DNA of 10,733 nucleotides from Devosia sp. (GCA_028290245.1 JAQGKG010000353.1:1-10733), one strand, 5' to 3'. Positions 1-7,077 are shown, numbered from the stretch's first letter. The notes: generated from the letters alone by a model not told the origin. A program made the numbers and translations.

Positions 1-2
1 TT

Positions 3-35
3 GAGTCGGTAGAATCGGTTGCGGTATCTGGCTGA
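3..35 (+). CDS. Possible C-terminal tail of an upstream gene (partial)
   Basis: The frame ending at the TGA at 33-35 is open back to the left edge and would encode a tail ending ESVESVAVSG. The other two forward frames stop at 2-4 and 10-12. The TGA shares its last base with the yidD ATG (TGATG), a common arrangement for translationally coupled genes, and yidD has no clear Shine-Dalgarno sequence of its own. About ten codons are too few to identify a product, so this is a weak call that rests only on the junction. Confidence 0.35.
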   Translation, partial: ESVESVAVSG

Positions 36-346
36 TGGATCGAGTCATCGGATTATTCTGGCGGGTGGTGGACCTGCCGTTCAAAATCGCCGCCGTGTTC
101 TTGATCACGCTGTATCGCTATACGCTGTCGATGTTCGTGGGGCGGAGCTGCCGGCACCTGCCGACCTGCTCGGAATACACCCGCGACGCCATCTGGACGT
201 TTGGCTTTTGGCCGGGCGGCTGGATGGGGCTGGCGCGCTTCGTGCGCTGCCGTCCGGGCGGAACGCATGGCTATGACCCCGTGCCGGACGCCGTGCCCGT
301 CGATGCACACTGGTATGCGCCGTGGGGTTATGGGCGCTGGAAATAA
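35..346 (+). CDS. yidD: Membrane protein insertion efficiency factor YidD
   Basis: This 103-residue protein belongs to the YidD (DUF37) family, small inner-membrane-associated proteins thought to help YidC and Sec insert membrane proteins. The family signature is visible: an amphipathic, hydrophobic N-terminus (about residues 1-35), then the conserved C-R-x-x-P-T-C-S-x-Y motif (Cys39, Cys45), a Gly/Trp-rich stretch (GFWPGGWMG, 57-65) and R-C-x-P-G-G-x-x-G-x-D-P-V-P (Cys72). Family members are often about 70-120 residues, so it appears full length. The start is the ATG overlapping a preceding TGA. thrS follows 72 bases downstream on the same strand, and yidD near thrS is, to my knowledge, a recurrent order in Hyphomicrobiales. 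Confidence 0.93.
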   Translation: MDRVIGLFWRVVDLPFKIAAVFLITLYRYTLSMFVGRSCRHLPTCSEYTRDAIWTFGFWPGGWMGLARFVRCRPGGTHGYDPVPDAVPVDAHWYAPWGYGRWK

Positions 347-376
347 CGGCTAATCGTGCTAGACAGGCCGCCTTGT

Positions 377-392
377 TGCTGAAGAAGCAGCA
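377..392 (+). other. Small hairpin in the yidD-thrS gap
   Basis: TGCTG (377-381) and CAGCA (388-392) form a 5-bp stem around the loop AAGAAG, between the yidD stop and the thrS ribosome binding site. No T-run follows, so it is not a standard intrinsic terminator. It could be a chance structure or a minor element in the thrS leader. Confidence 0.25.
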
Positions 393-418
393 GTGAACCC
401 TATTTCTGGAGATCTACA

Positions 419-2401
419 ATGACGATCAAGGTGACGTTCCCCGACGGTGCAGCTCGCGACTATGCGCGTGGCACTACCGGGACCACCGTGGTTGAAGGCA
501 TCTCCAAGAGCCTGGCCAAGAAGACGGTGGCGATGCGCTGGAACGGCGTGTTGAGCGACCTGTCCGATGCGCTGGAGGCCGATGGCCGAATCGAGTTCGT
601 GACGCGTGATAGCGGGTCCAAGGATGTGCTGGAGCTGATCCGGCATGACGCGGCGCATGTGCTTGCCGAAGCGGTGCAGGAGCTGTGGCCGACGACGCAG
701 GTAACGATCGGGCCGGTGATCGAGAACGGCTTCTATTACGATTTCAAGCGCGACGAACCATTTTCGGAAGAGGACTTCCCAGCGATCGAGAAGAAGATGG
801 CCGAGATCGTGGACCGCGGCGCGGCGTTCACCAAGGAAGTGTGGACGCGCGACCAGGCCAAGACGTTTTTCAATGCGCGTGGCGAGAACTTCAAGGTCGA
901 GTTGGTGGATGCCATTCCTGCCGACCAGTCGCTCAAGATGTACAAGCAGGGCCAGTGGATCGACCTTTGCCGCGGGCCGCATATGCGGACGGTCAAGGAT
1001 GTCGGCATGGCGTTCAAGCTGACCAAGGTGGCCGGCGCCTATTGGCGTGGCGACAGCAATAACCCGGTGCTGAGCCGGATTTACGGCACGGCCTTTGCCA
1101 CTAAGGAAGAGCTGGAAGCCTATCTGCACATGGTGGAAGAGTCGGAAAAGCGCGACCACCGCAAGATTGGCCAGGAGATGGACTTGTTCCATTTCCAGGC
1201 GGAAGCGCAGGGGTCGGTGTTCTGGCATCCGCGCGGCTTCGTGCTATATAATCAGATGGAGGCGTATATTCGCCGCCGCCTGAACTCGTCGGGCTATGTC
1301 GAGGTGAAGACGCCGCAGTTGATGAGCTCCAAGTTCTGGGAGCAGTCGGGCCACTGGGGCAAGTATCGCGAAAACATGTTCGTGGTGCCTGACGAAGTGC
1401 CCGGCACGGAAGAAACCGGCCCGGTGCTGACGGGCAAGGGCGACCTGATGGCGCTGAAGCCGATGAACTGCCCGGCGCATGTGCAGATCTTCAATCAGGG
1501 CATCAAGTCTTACCGCGATCTGCCGTTGCGCATGGCGGAATTTGGTTGCTGCCATCGCAACGAAGCGCATGGTGCCCTGCATGGGCTGATGCGTGTTCGG
1601 CAAATGACACAGGACGACGCGCATATCTTCTGCCGCGAAGACCAGCTCCAGGGCGAGACAGAGCACTTCGTGCATCTGCTATATTCGGTCTATGGCCACA
1701 TGGGGTTCGAGAATGTGGTCATCAAGCTGGCGACGCGTCCCGAGAAGTTCGGTGGCACCGTCGAGCGTTGGGATGCCGCCGAGAAGGCGCTGGGCGATGC
1801 ACTGCGCGCTACGGGATATGACTTCGAGATCGCCGAGGGCGAGGGTGCGTTCTATGCACCGAAGCTGGAATTCCACCTCAAGGACGCTATTGGTCGCTCG
1901 TGGCAAGTGGGCACGCTGCAGCTCGATTATGTGCTGCCGGAACGGCTCGACGCGACCTATATCGCCGAGGACGGTTCGCGCCAATATGCGGTGATGCTGC
2001 ATCGCGCGATCCTCGGTTCGCTCGAGCGTTTTATCGGCATGATGATCGAGAACTACGCCGGCCGCATGCCGATGTGGCTGGCGCCGACGCAGGTCGTGGT
2101 AGCGACCATCGTGTCGGAAGCGGATGATTATGCGGTCAAGCTGGTCAACCAGCTTAAGGCGGCGGGCATTCGGGCTGAGCTCGACGTGCGTAACCAGAAG
2201 ATCAACTACAAGGTGCGCGAGCATTCGGTCGGCAAAGTGCCGCTGATGTTCGTGGTGGGCAAGCGCGAGGCCGAGGAGGGCACTGTTTCAGTGCGCCGTC
2301 TTGGCAGCGACGGCCAGAAGGTCGAGCCGTTCATGGACGCGATTATCGCGCTCATGGCCGAAGCGACTGCGCCCGACCTCAAGGTTGCACAGGCCGCCTG
2401 A
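419..2401 (+). CDS. thrS: Threonine--tRNA ligase (threonyl-tRNA synthetase)
   Basis: This 660-residue cytoplasmic class II synthetase charges tRNA(Thr) with threonine using ATP. The full bacterial architecture is present. An N-terminal TGS domain (about 1-62) is followed by the editing domain, with the HxxxH motif (RHDAAH, His76 and His80) and IGPVIENGFYYDF. The catalytic core contains MNCPAH, EFGCCHRNE, LHGLMRVR and TQDDAH. The C-terminal anticodon-binding domain covers roughly 550-650. The inferred zinc ligands Cys351, His402 and His528 have the same spacing (51 and 177 residues) as Cys334, His385 and His511 of the E. coli enzyme. A GGAGA site lies 6 bases before the ATG. No T-box-like leader is apparent in the 72 bases after yidD. 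The stop codon overlaps the start of the next small gene. Confidence 0.98.
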   Translation: MTIKVTFPDGAARDYARGTTGTTVVEGISKSLAKKTVAMRWNGVLSDLSDALEADGRIEFVTRDSGSKDVLELIRHDAAHVLAEAVQELWPTTQVTIGPVIENGFYYDFKRDEPFSEEDFPAIEKKMAEIVDRGAAFTKEVWTRDQAKTFFNARGENFKVELVDAIPADQSLKMYKQGQWIDLCRGPHMRTVKDVGMAFKLTKVAGAYWRGDSNNPVLSRIYGTAFATKEELEAYLHMVEESEKRDHRKIGQEMDLFHFQAEAQGSVFWHPRGFVLYNQMEAYIRRRLNSSGYVEVKTPQLMSSKFWEQSGHWGKYRENMFVVPDEVPGTEETGPVLTGKGDLMALKPMNCPAHVQIFNQGIKSYRDLPLRMAEFGCCHRNEAHGALHGLMRVRQMTQDDAHIFCREDQLQGETEHFVHLLYSVYGHMGFENVVIKLATRPEKFGGTVERWDAAEKALGDALRATGYDFEIAEGEGAFYAPKLEFHLKDAIGRSWQVGTLQLDYVLPERLDATYIAEDGSRQYAVMLHRAILGSLERFIGMMIENYAGRMPMWLAPTQVVVATIVSEADDYAVKLVNQLKAAGIRAELDVRNQKINYKVREHSVGKVPLMFVVGKREAEEGTVSVRRLGSDGQKVEPFMDAIIALMAEATAPDLKVAQAA

Positions 2402-2631
2402 TGCCACAGCGTCCATCCAACCGCGAGATCAAAGCCCTGTCGCTGCTCGGCGAAGAGAATGCGCTGGGACCGGGCGACTTCAAGGATATCGGCGAAAAGG
2501 TGTTTGCCGGCATGCTGAAGAAGGGCTGGGTGATTGAGGCCGAGGGTTTGCCGGGCAAGTATCGGGCGACGATCAAGGGGCTGACGATCCATGAGGGTGA
2601 GATAATCTTCGCGGGTCGGTACCGAAACTAG
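2401..2631 (+). CDS. Conserved-looking small protein, translationally coupled to thrS
   Basis: The 76-residue product is not recognised with certainty. Its ATG shares the A of the thrS TGA (TGATG), so it is probably translated by coupling from the same mRNA, and I see no separate promoter. The pattern is a short helix (NREIKALSLLGEE), a helical middle (GDFKDIGEKVFAGMLKKGWV, about 24-43), then a Gly-rich turn and two short beta-like strands (KYRATIKGLTIHEG). This resembles a small winged-helix fold of the kind in which a Leu-rich recognition segment precedes Y-x-x-T-x-x-G. That fold assignment is an inference. It has no signal peptide, no cysteines and no membrane segment, so it should be cytoplasmic. 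Codon and base usage match its neighbours, supporting a real gene. Confidence 0.75.
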   Translation: MPQRPSNREIKALSLLGEENALGPGDFKDIGEKVFAGMLKKGWVIEAEGLPGKYRATIKGLTIHEGEIIFAGRYRN

Positions 2632-2650
2632 GCCGAGAGCGCATTTCGAA

Positions 2651-2773
2651 GGGGGTACCCCCACCTAGCCTCCCCCTGATGAGGGAGAGGAATCAGGGCG
2701 GTGTTGTGCCTGAGATGGTGCCTCGAACGAGATGGTATTCCTTGCCCTTCCAGGGGGCGGCTAGGTGGGGGTA
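2651..2773 (+). repeat. Long imperfect inverted repeat, palindromic element copy 1
   Basis: Two 22-base arms, 2656-2677 (beginning TACCCCCACCTAGCC) and 2752-2773 (ending CTAGGTGGGGGTA), are reverse complements at 21 of 22 positions, separated by 74 bases. Inside the loop, 2683-2693 (GGGAGAGGAAT) and 2737-2747 (ATTCCTTGCCC) pair with two mismatches, so the structure extends inward. The left edge is the perfect palindrome GGGGGTACCCCC (2651-2662). The arms match the copy at about 7078-7129, so this is a dispersed element rather than a lone hairpin. It fills most of the gap between the 76-residue gene and arfB and ends 11 bases before the arfB ATG. No protein or transposase is encoded in it. Confidence 0.85.
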
Positions 2774-2784
2774 TTCTTTCTGTC

Positions 2785-3216
2785 ATGCCGGACCCCATCC
2801 ACATCACCCGCTCTATTTTCATCGATCCGTCGGAGATCGAGGAAACGTTCGTGCGCGGGACCGGGCCGGGCGGGCAGAATGTGAATAAGGTGTCGAGCGC
2901 GGTGCAGCTGCGCTTTGACCTGGCGAATTCTCCAAACATTCCTGAGGCGATGAAGCGGCGCGTTGGCGTGCTGGCGGGCAAGCGGCTCACCAAGGACGGC
3001 GTGATTGTCATCGTCGCCAATTCGCATCGGGACCAACCGATGAACCGGTCGGATGCCCAGGATCGGTTGGTGGCGCTGCTGCTCGAGGGATCGCATGTGC
3101 CCAAGGCGCGGGTAGCGACGCGGCCGACACTGGCATCCAAAAAGCGCCGGCTGGTGGCAAAGTCGGTGCGTTCGGACGTCAAGAAAATGCGCGGCACGCC
3201 GTCGGATGGGCAATGA
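2785..3216 (+). CDS. arfB: Alternative ribosome-rescue factor ArfB (peptidyl-tRNA hydrolase)
   Basis: This 143-residue protein is of the ArfB/YaeJ type. Members hydrolyse peptidyl-tRNA on ribosomes stalled without a stop codon, as a backup to tmRNA. The catalytic GGQ motif sits at residues 29-31 within RGTGPGGQNVNKVSSAVQLR, the standard release-factor-like signature. The C-terminal tail (about 112-143) is rich in Lys and Arg (SKKRRLVAKSVRSDVKKMRG), as expected for the segment that enters the empty mRNA channel. Length is normal for ArfB (about 140), distinguishing it from full release factors. I chose the ATG at 2785. A GTG at 2701 would add 28 residues encoded by the inverted repeat, with no similarity to the family. 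The start lacks a good Shine-Dalgarno sequence at normal spacing. Confidence 0.95.
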   Translation: MPDPIHITRSIFIDPSEIEETFVRGTGPGGQNVNKVSSAVQLRFDLANSPNIPEAMKRRVGVLAGKRLTKDGVIVIVANSHRDQPMNRSDAQDRLVALLLEGSHVPKARVATRPTLASKKRRLVAKSVRSDVKKMRGTPSDGQ

Positions 3217-3313
3217 TCGCGGCAAGCGCGACATCAGACGATCAAATATGGTCTGTAGCGATAGTGGCGAGTGCGCTGGTTAGTCAGCGTTCGGGTTGCA
3301 GGGGATAGCGTCC

Positions 3314-4645
3314 ATGAAGATCGCCATTGTCGGGGCTGGGTATGTTGGGCTGGTAACCGGCGCGTGCTTTGCGGATTTCGGGCATGACGTGGTTTGTATC
3401 GACAAGGACCAGGCGCGGGTCGATGCGTTGAACCGCTGCGAGGTCCCGATTTATGAACCCGGACTGGTCGATCTGCTGAGGAGCAACCTCGGCACTGGAC
3501 GGCTGACATTTACTACTGACCTTGAGGTTGCCGTCGGCGGCGCCGAAGTGGTTTTCATTGCCGTCGGGACGCCATCGCGCCGGGGCGACGGACATGCGGA
3601 CCTGACGTATGTCCATGAAGCGGCCCGCCAGATCGCGGCGGCAGTGAGCGGCTTTACGGTAGTGGTGACTAAATCCACGGTGCCGGTGGGGACAGGCGAC
3701 GAGGTTGCCCAGATCATTGCCGCGACCAATCCCGAAGCCGACGTGGCGGTGGTCTCGAACCCCGAGTTCCTGCGTGAGGGTGCGGCGATCGATGATTTCA
3801 AGCGGCCTGACCGCATTGTGGTGGGGATCGAGGATGAGCGCGACCGCACGATAGTGACCGAAGTCTATCGGCCGCTGTATCTCAATCAGGCGCCACTGAT
3901 GTTTACCGGGCGGCGCACAGCCGAACTGACCAAGTATGCGGCCAATGCCTTTCTCGCGATGAAGGTCACCTTCATCAACGAGATTGCCGACCTGTGCGAG
4001 GCGACCGGTGCAGATGTTCAGCAAGTGGCGCGTGGGATTGGGCTGGATAACCGGATCGGCAGCAAGTTTTTGCATGCTGGACCAGGCTACGGTGGCTCGT
4101 GTTTTCCGAAGGATACGCTGGCGCTGGTCAAGATCGGGCAGGATCACGATAGCCCGATGCGGCTGGTGGAGACGACGATTGCCATCAACGAGCAGCGCAA
4201 GCGGGCGATGTCGCGCAAGGTGATTGCGGCCTGTGGCGGCGAGGTGCGCGGCAAGACGATCGGCGTGCTGGGGCTGACGTTCAAGCCTAATACTGACGAC
4301 ATGCGCGAGGCCCCATCCATCGACATTATCCAGGGACTGGTGGATCGGGGCGCGCATGTGGTGGCCTATGATCCGCAGGGCATGGCGGCGGCGCGGGCGC
4401 TGGTGGATGCGAAAGTAGAGTTTGCCGATAGCGCCTATGGGGTGGCGGTCGATGCCGATGCGCTCGTGCTGGTGACGGAATGGAATGAGTTCCGTTCGCT
4501 CGATCTGGCGCGTATCAAGGCCGCGATGAAATCCCCTATTTTAGTCGACCTTCGCAATATCTACCGGCATGACGAGGTCGTCCGTCACGGCTTTGAGTAC
4601 ACCAGTATCGGCAGACCTGCTGGCGGTGCTGGGGAGGCTCGATGA
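3314..4645 (+). CDS. ugd: UDP-glucose 6-dehydrogenase
   Basis: This 443-residue enzyme oxidises UDP-glucose to UDP-glucuronate with two NAD+. An N-terminal Rossmann domain starts with GAGYVG (7-12). The central domain has STVPVGT, NPEFLREGAAIDDF and the substrate-contacting ELTKYAANAFLAMK segment. The catalytic cysteine is Cys263 in GPGYGGSCFPKDT. The C-terminal UDP-binding domain has GLTFKPNTDDMREAPS and LVTEWNEF. Length and motif order are typical. The start is the ATG at 3314, with AGGGGAT 8 bases upstream. A TTG at 3296 would add six residues before the Rossmann strand and is unlikely. The stop overlaps the next gene's start by 4 bases (ATGA), so the two are translationally coupled. The 97-base gap after arfB suggests the operon has its own promoter, but I cannot point to a convincing one. 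Confidence 0.97.
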   Translation: MKIAIVGAGYVGLVTGACFADFGHDVVCIDKDQARVDALNRCEVPIYEPGLVDLLRSNLGTGRLTFTTDLEVAVGGAEVVFIAVGTPSRRGDGHADLTYVHEAARQIAAAVSGFTVVVTKSTVPVGTGDEVAQIIAATNPEADVAVVSNPEFLREGAAIDDFKRPDRIVVGIEDERDRTIVTEVYRPLYLNQAPLMFTGRRTAELTKYAANAFLAMKVTFINEIADLCEATGADVQQVARGIGLDNRIGSKFLHAGPGYGGSCFPKDTLALVKIGQDHDSPMRLVETTIAINEQRKRAMSRKVIAACGGEVRGKTIGVLGLTFKPNTDDMREAPSIDIIQGLVDRGAHVVAYDPQGMAAARALVDAKVEFADSAYGVAVDADALVLVTEWNEFRSLDLARIKAAMKSPILVDLRNIYRHDEVVRHGFEYTSIGRPAGGAGEAR

Positions 4646-5643
4646 AGGTTTTCGTAACCGGAACGGCGGGGTTTATCGGTTTTCATCAGGCGCGTCGGTT
4701 GCTGGCTGACGGCCATCAGGTGACTGGCTTTGACGGGCTGACCGATTACTACGATCCGGCGCTGAAGCGGGCGCGGCTGGCGATATTGCATGAGCAGGAT
4801 GGCTTTGCGCAGATCGAAGGCATGCTGGAGGACGCGGCTGCGCTGACCGATGCGGTGGCGTCTAGCGAGGCTGAGGTCGTCGTGCATCTCGCTGCACAGG
4901 CTGGGGTGCGCTACAGCCTTGAGGCGCCGCAGAGCTATATTCAGTCTAATGTGGTGGGCACGGCAAACCTGCTGGAAGCGTTGCGCCATCATAAGCCAAA
5001 GCACCTGATTTTTGCGTCGACCAGTTCGGTCTATGGTGGCAATACCAAGCTGCCCTTCGCCGAAACGGATCGGGCGGATGGGCCGGTTTCGCTGTATGCG
5101 GCGACCAAGAAATCCGGCGAGGCGATGGTACATTCTTATGCCCATCTATTTGGCATCCCATCGACATGCGTGCGGTTCTTTACGGTGTATGGGCCGTGGA
5201 GCCGGCCCGACATGGCGCCGATCAAGTTCTTGTCGGCCATGCTGGAAGGGCGTGCCATTGACGTCTATGGCTTCGGCAAAATGCGGCGGGACTTCACCTA
5301 TGTGGACGATCTGGTGGCAGCGATTGCGGCGTTGATGGACAGGGCGCCGGAGTCTGGCAAGCCGGTGGAGCATGACAGCCTGTCGGCGGTGGCGCCGTTC
5401 CGCGTGGTCAATAGTGCTGGTGGCAAGCCGACGGAGCTGATGGATTTTATCCGGACGCTCGAGCGGGCTGCCGGGATCGAGGCGAGGCTCAACATGTTGC
5501 CGATGCAGGCGGGCGATGTGGTGGCGACCGAGTCCGATACGCGGCTGTTGCAGGCGCTGATCGGGACCGTTCCAGGCACGCCGGTGGAGACTGGCGTGGC
5601 GCGGTTCGTGGAATGGTACAAGCAGCACTATGGATATAATTGA
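4642..5643 (+). CDS. NAD-dependent epimerase, probably UDP-glucuronate 4-epimerase
   Basis: This 333-residue extended short-chain dehydrogenase is of the GalE/LpsL group. TGTAGFIG (6-13) binds NAD+. HLAAQAGVRYSLEAPQSY, STSSVYGG (126-133, holding the catalytic Ser/Thr) and YAATK (Tyr152, Lys156) form the active site. RFFTVYGPWSRPDMAPIKF and MRRDFTYVDDLV are characteristic of UDP-glucuronate 4-epimerases rather than UDP-glucose epimerases. The reaction would be UDP-glucuronate to UDP-galacturonate, used in lipopolysaccharide and acidic polysaccharides. Its position, overlapping the UDP-glucuronate-producing dehydrogenase by 4 bases, supports that substrate. Other UDP-uronate or UDP-hexose epimerase activities cannot be excluded from sequence alone. 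It should be cytoplasmic and full length (family about 330-345). Confidence 0.9.
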   Translation: MKVFVTGTAGFIGFHQARRLLADGHQVTGFDGLTDYYDPALKRARLAILHEQDGFAQIEGMLEDAAALTDAVASSEAEVVVHLAAQAGVRYSLEAPQSYIQSNVVGTANLLEALRHHKPKHLIFASTSSVYGGNTKLPFAETDRADGPVSLYAATKKSGEAMVHSYAHLFGIPSTCVRFFTVYGPWSRPDMAPIKFLSAMLEGRAIDVYGFGKMRRDFTYVDDLVAAIAALMDRAPESGKPVEHDSLSAVAPFRVVNSAGGKPTELMDFIRTLERAAGIEARLNMLPMQAGDVVATESDTRLLQALIGTVPGTPVETGVARFVEWYKQHYGYN

Positions 5644-5650
5644 TTTTGTT

Positions 5651-5655
5651 GGAGA
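5651..5655 (+). promoter_or_regulatory. Ribosome binding site that sets the mutase start
   Basis: GGAGA lies 5 bases before a GTG at 5661 and is the only good Shine-Dalgarno match in the epimerase-mutase junction. It favours that GTG over an in-frame TTG at 5640, which would overlap the epimerase stop and whose upstream sequence has no purine-rich site. Confidence 0.75.
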
Positions 5656-5660
5656 ATTCA

Positions 5661-7064
5661 GTGTCGGGTAGCAGCCTTAAATTTGGCACCAGCGGACTGC
5701 GCGGGCTTGTGGTGGAACTGGAAGGGCAGGCGGCGCGTCGGTACACGGCGGCTTTTCTTAGCCACATTAAAAGCTTGGGCCAAGATAGTGGCGGCCGGGT
5801 TTTCCTGGGGCGGGATTTCCGACCGTCGAGCGCGGCCATCGCTGCCGATTGCGCGGCGGCGATTGTTGCGGCGGGGCTGACGCCGGTGGATTGCGGGGCC
5901 ATTCCGACGCCGGCGCTGGCCTATCATGCGATGGCGGCAGGGTGTGCAGCGATCATGGTGACGGGCAGCCATATTCCGGTCGATCGGAACGGGCTGAAGT
6001 TTTATGTGCCGGGTGGTGAGATCAGCAAGGCGGATGAGGCGGGGATTTTGGCGGCTTTGCGCGATGAGCCTGTCGCGGAGCTGGCTGAGGTTGTGGGCGA
6101 TGAGGGCGAGGCGGCGACGGAGCGGTATTTCGATCGGTTCGCAACGCTGTTGCCAGCGGGCACACTTGCCGGAATGCGGGTTGGAGTATTCGAGCACTCG
6201 ACCGTGGCGCGGGATTTACTGACGCGGATCTTGCAACATTTTGGGGCGGAGACAGTCAGCCTTGGGCGGACCGCGGAGTTCGTGGCGGTAGACACCGAGG
6301 CGTTCAGCGACGCGGTGTTTGCGCCGCTGGCTGGCTGGGTGCAGGAGCATAGCCTCGATGCGGTGGTCTCGGCGGATGGTGACGGCGACCGGCCGTTGCT
6401 GATGGATGCCGATGGCGAGTTTGTGCGCGGCGATGTATTGGGGCTGATTACGGCGCGGTATCTCGGCGCGCAGACCGTGGTGACGCCGGTTACGTCGAAT
6501 TCGGGGATTGAGCGGACAGGCTCGTTCAGTTGCGTGGTGCGGACCCGGGTGGGGTCGCCCTATGTGATCGAGGGGATGACGGGCGCCCAGGGTTCGGTGA
6601 TCGGGTTCGAGGCCAATGGCGGCACGTTCGTGGGCGACGGGGTGAGTGCTGCCGGGACGCCGCTATCACCGCTGCCGACGCGCGATGCGATCTTGCCGCT
6701 GCTCTGCGTGCTGGGATTGTCTGCGGGCAAGGGCGTCGGTGTTGCCGAGCTGGTGCGGGCACTGCCGTTGCAGCATGCGCTGGCCGATCGTTTGCAGGAT
6801 TTGCCCAGCGAGCGTAGCGCGGCTTTTCTCGCGCGGTTGGCTGGCGACGCGGCTTATGCAGAGGAGTTGTTTGCGCCGTATGGCATTGCCGAGTTGGCGC
6901 AGATTGACGGGCTGCAGTTTCGCACCAGCGCTGGGGACATGGTGCATTTCAGGGCATCGGGCAATGCGCCGGAGCTTCGGTGTTATGTCGAGGGCAGTAC
7001 GCCTGAGGTGGCTCGGGAACTGCTGGAGTGGGGTTTAGGGGTTGCGGCTAGGGAGACGGCCTAA
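5661..7064 (+). CDS. Phosphomannomutase/phosphoglucomutase family protein
   Basis: This alpha-D-phosphohexomutase (467 residues from the GTG) interconverts hexose 6-phosphate and 1-phosphate. Four domain landmarks are in order: KFGTSGLRG near the N-terminus; the phosphoserine loop MVTGSHIPVDRNGLKF with Ser103; the metal-binding loop DGDGDRP (239-245); the sugar-specificity loop GFEANGG (315-321); and the phosphate-binding loop RASGNAPELR (431-440). The active-site loop reads T-G-S-H-I-P instead of the commoner T-A-S-H-N-P, a variant I believe occurs in a subgroup of bacterial phosphomannomutases. Mannose versus glucose preference cannot be decided from sequence. It lies 17 bases behind the epimerase, so it is likely the third gene of the nucleotide-sugar operon, supplying mannose 1-phosphate for GDP-mannose or glucose 1-phosphate for UDP-glucose. 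Confidence 0.93.
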   Translation: MSGSSLKFGTSGLRGLVVELEGQAARRYTAAFLSHIKSLGQDSGGRVFLGRDFRPSSAAIAADCAAAIVAAGLTPVDCGAIPTPALAYHAMAAGCAAIMVTGSHIPVDRNGLKFYVPGGEISKADEAGILAALRDEPVAELAEVVGDEGEAATERYFDRFATLLPAGTLAGMRVGVFEHSTVARDLLTRILQHFGAETVSLGRTAEFVAVDTEAFSDAVFAPLAGWVQEHSLDAVVSADGDGDRPLLMDADGEFVRGDVLGLITARYLGAQTVVTPVTSNSGIERTGSFSCVVRTRVGSPYVIEGMTGAQGSVIGFEANGGTFVGDGVSAAGTPLSPLPTRDAILPLLCVLGLSAGKGVGVAELVRALPLQHALADRLQDLPSERSAAFLARLAGDAAYAEELFAPYGIAELAQIDGLQFRTSAGDMVHFRASGNAPELRCYVEGSTPEVARELLEWGLGVAARETA

Positions 7065-7067
7065 GAG

Positions 7068-7075
7068 TTTTTTTT
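7068..7075 (+). terminator. T-run after the mutase, uncertain terminator
   Basis: Eight consecutive T residues begin 4 bases after the mutase stop codon. The sequence before them (GGCT ... GGCC, 7047-7061) gives only a weak 4-bp stem with one G-U pair inside the end of the coding region. The strong hairpin lies after the T-run, not before it. This is therefore not a textbook intrinsic terminator, though transcription may still end in this convergent gap. Confidence 0.3.
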
Positions 7076-7077
7076 GG

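Noticed and set aside
347..418. T-box or other riboswitch upstream of thrS
   Set aside because: The gap is only 72 bases, contains just a 5-bp hairpin, and shows no T-box consensus. T-box control is not typical of alphaproteobacterial thrS.
359..1228. Long open frame antisense to thrS (289 codons)
   Set aside because: It is the complement of a firmly identified thrS. It is rich in His, Arg and Leu, as expected of a GC-rich shadow frame, and has no recognisable domain.
1243..1251. TATAAT inside thrS
   Set aside because: It lies within conserved coding sequence (encoding part of LYNQM) and has no supporting -35 or gene start downstream.
2701..2784. GTG at 2701 as the arfB start
   Set aside because: The extra 28 residues are encoded by the inverted repeat and do not resemble the ArfB N-terminus. 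The ATG at 2785 gives the normal family length.
2628..3234. Minus-strand frames across the palindrome and arfB
   Set aside because: They are shadows of arfB and the repeat, with Arg/Pro-rich composition and no family features.
3284..4357. Long open frame antisense to ugd (357 codons)
   Set aside because: It lies opposite the well-conserved dehydrogenase, has His/Arg-rich composition and no motifs. Long antisense frames are common at this GC content.
5640..5660. TTG at 5640 as the mutase start
   Set aside because: It lacks a purine-rich site upstream, whereas GGAGA precedes the GTG at 5661 at a suitable distance. The seven extra residues are not part of the family core.
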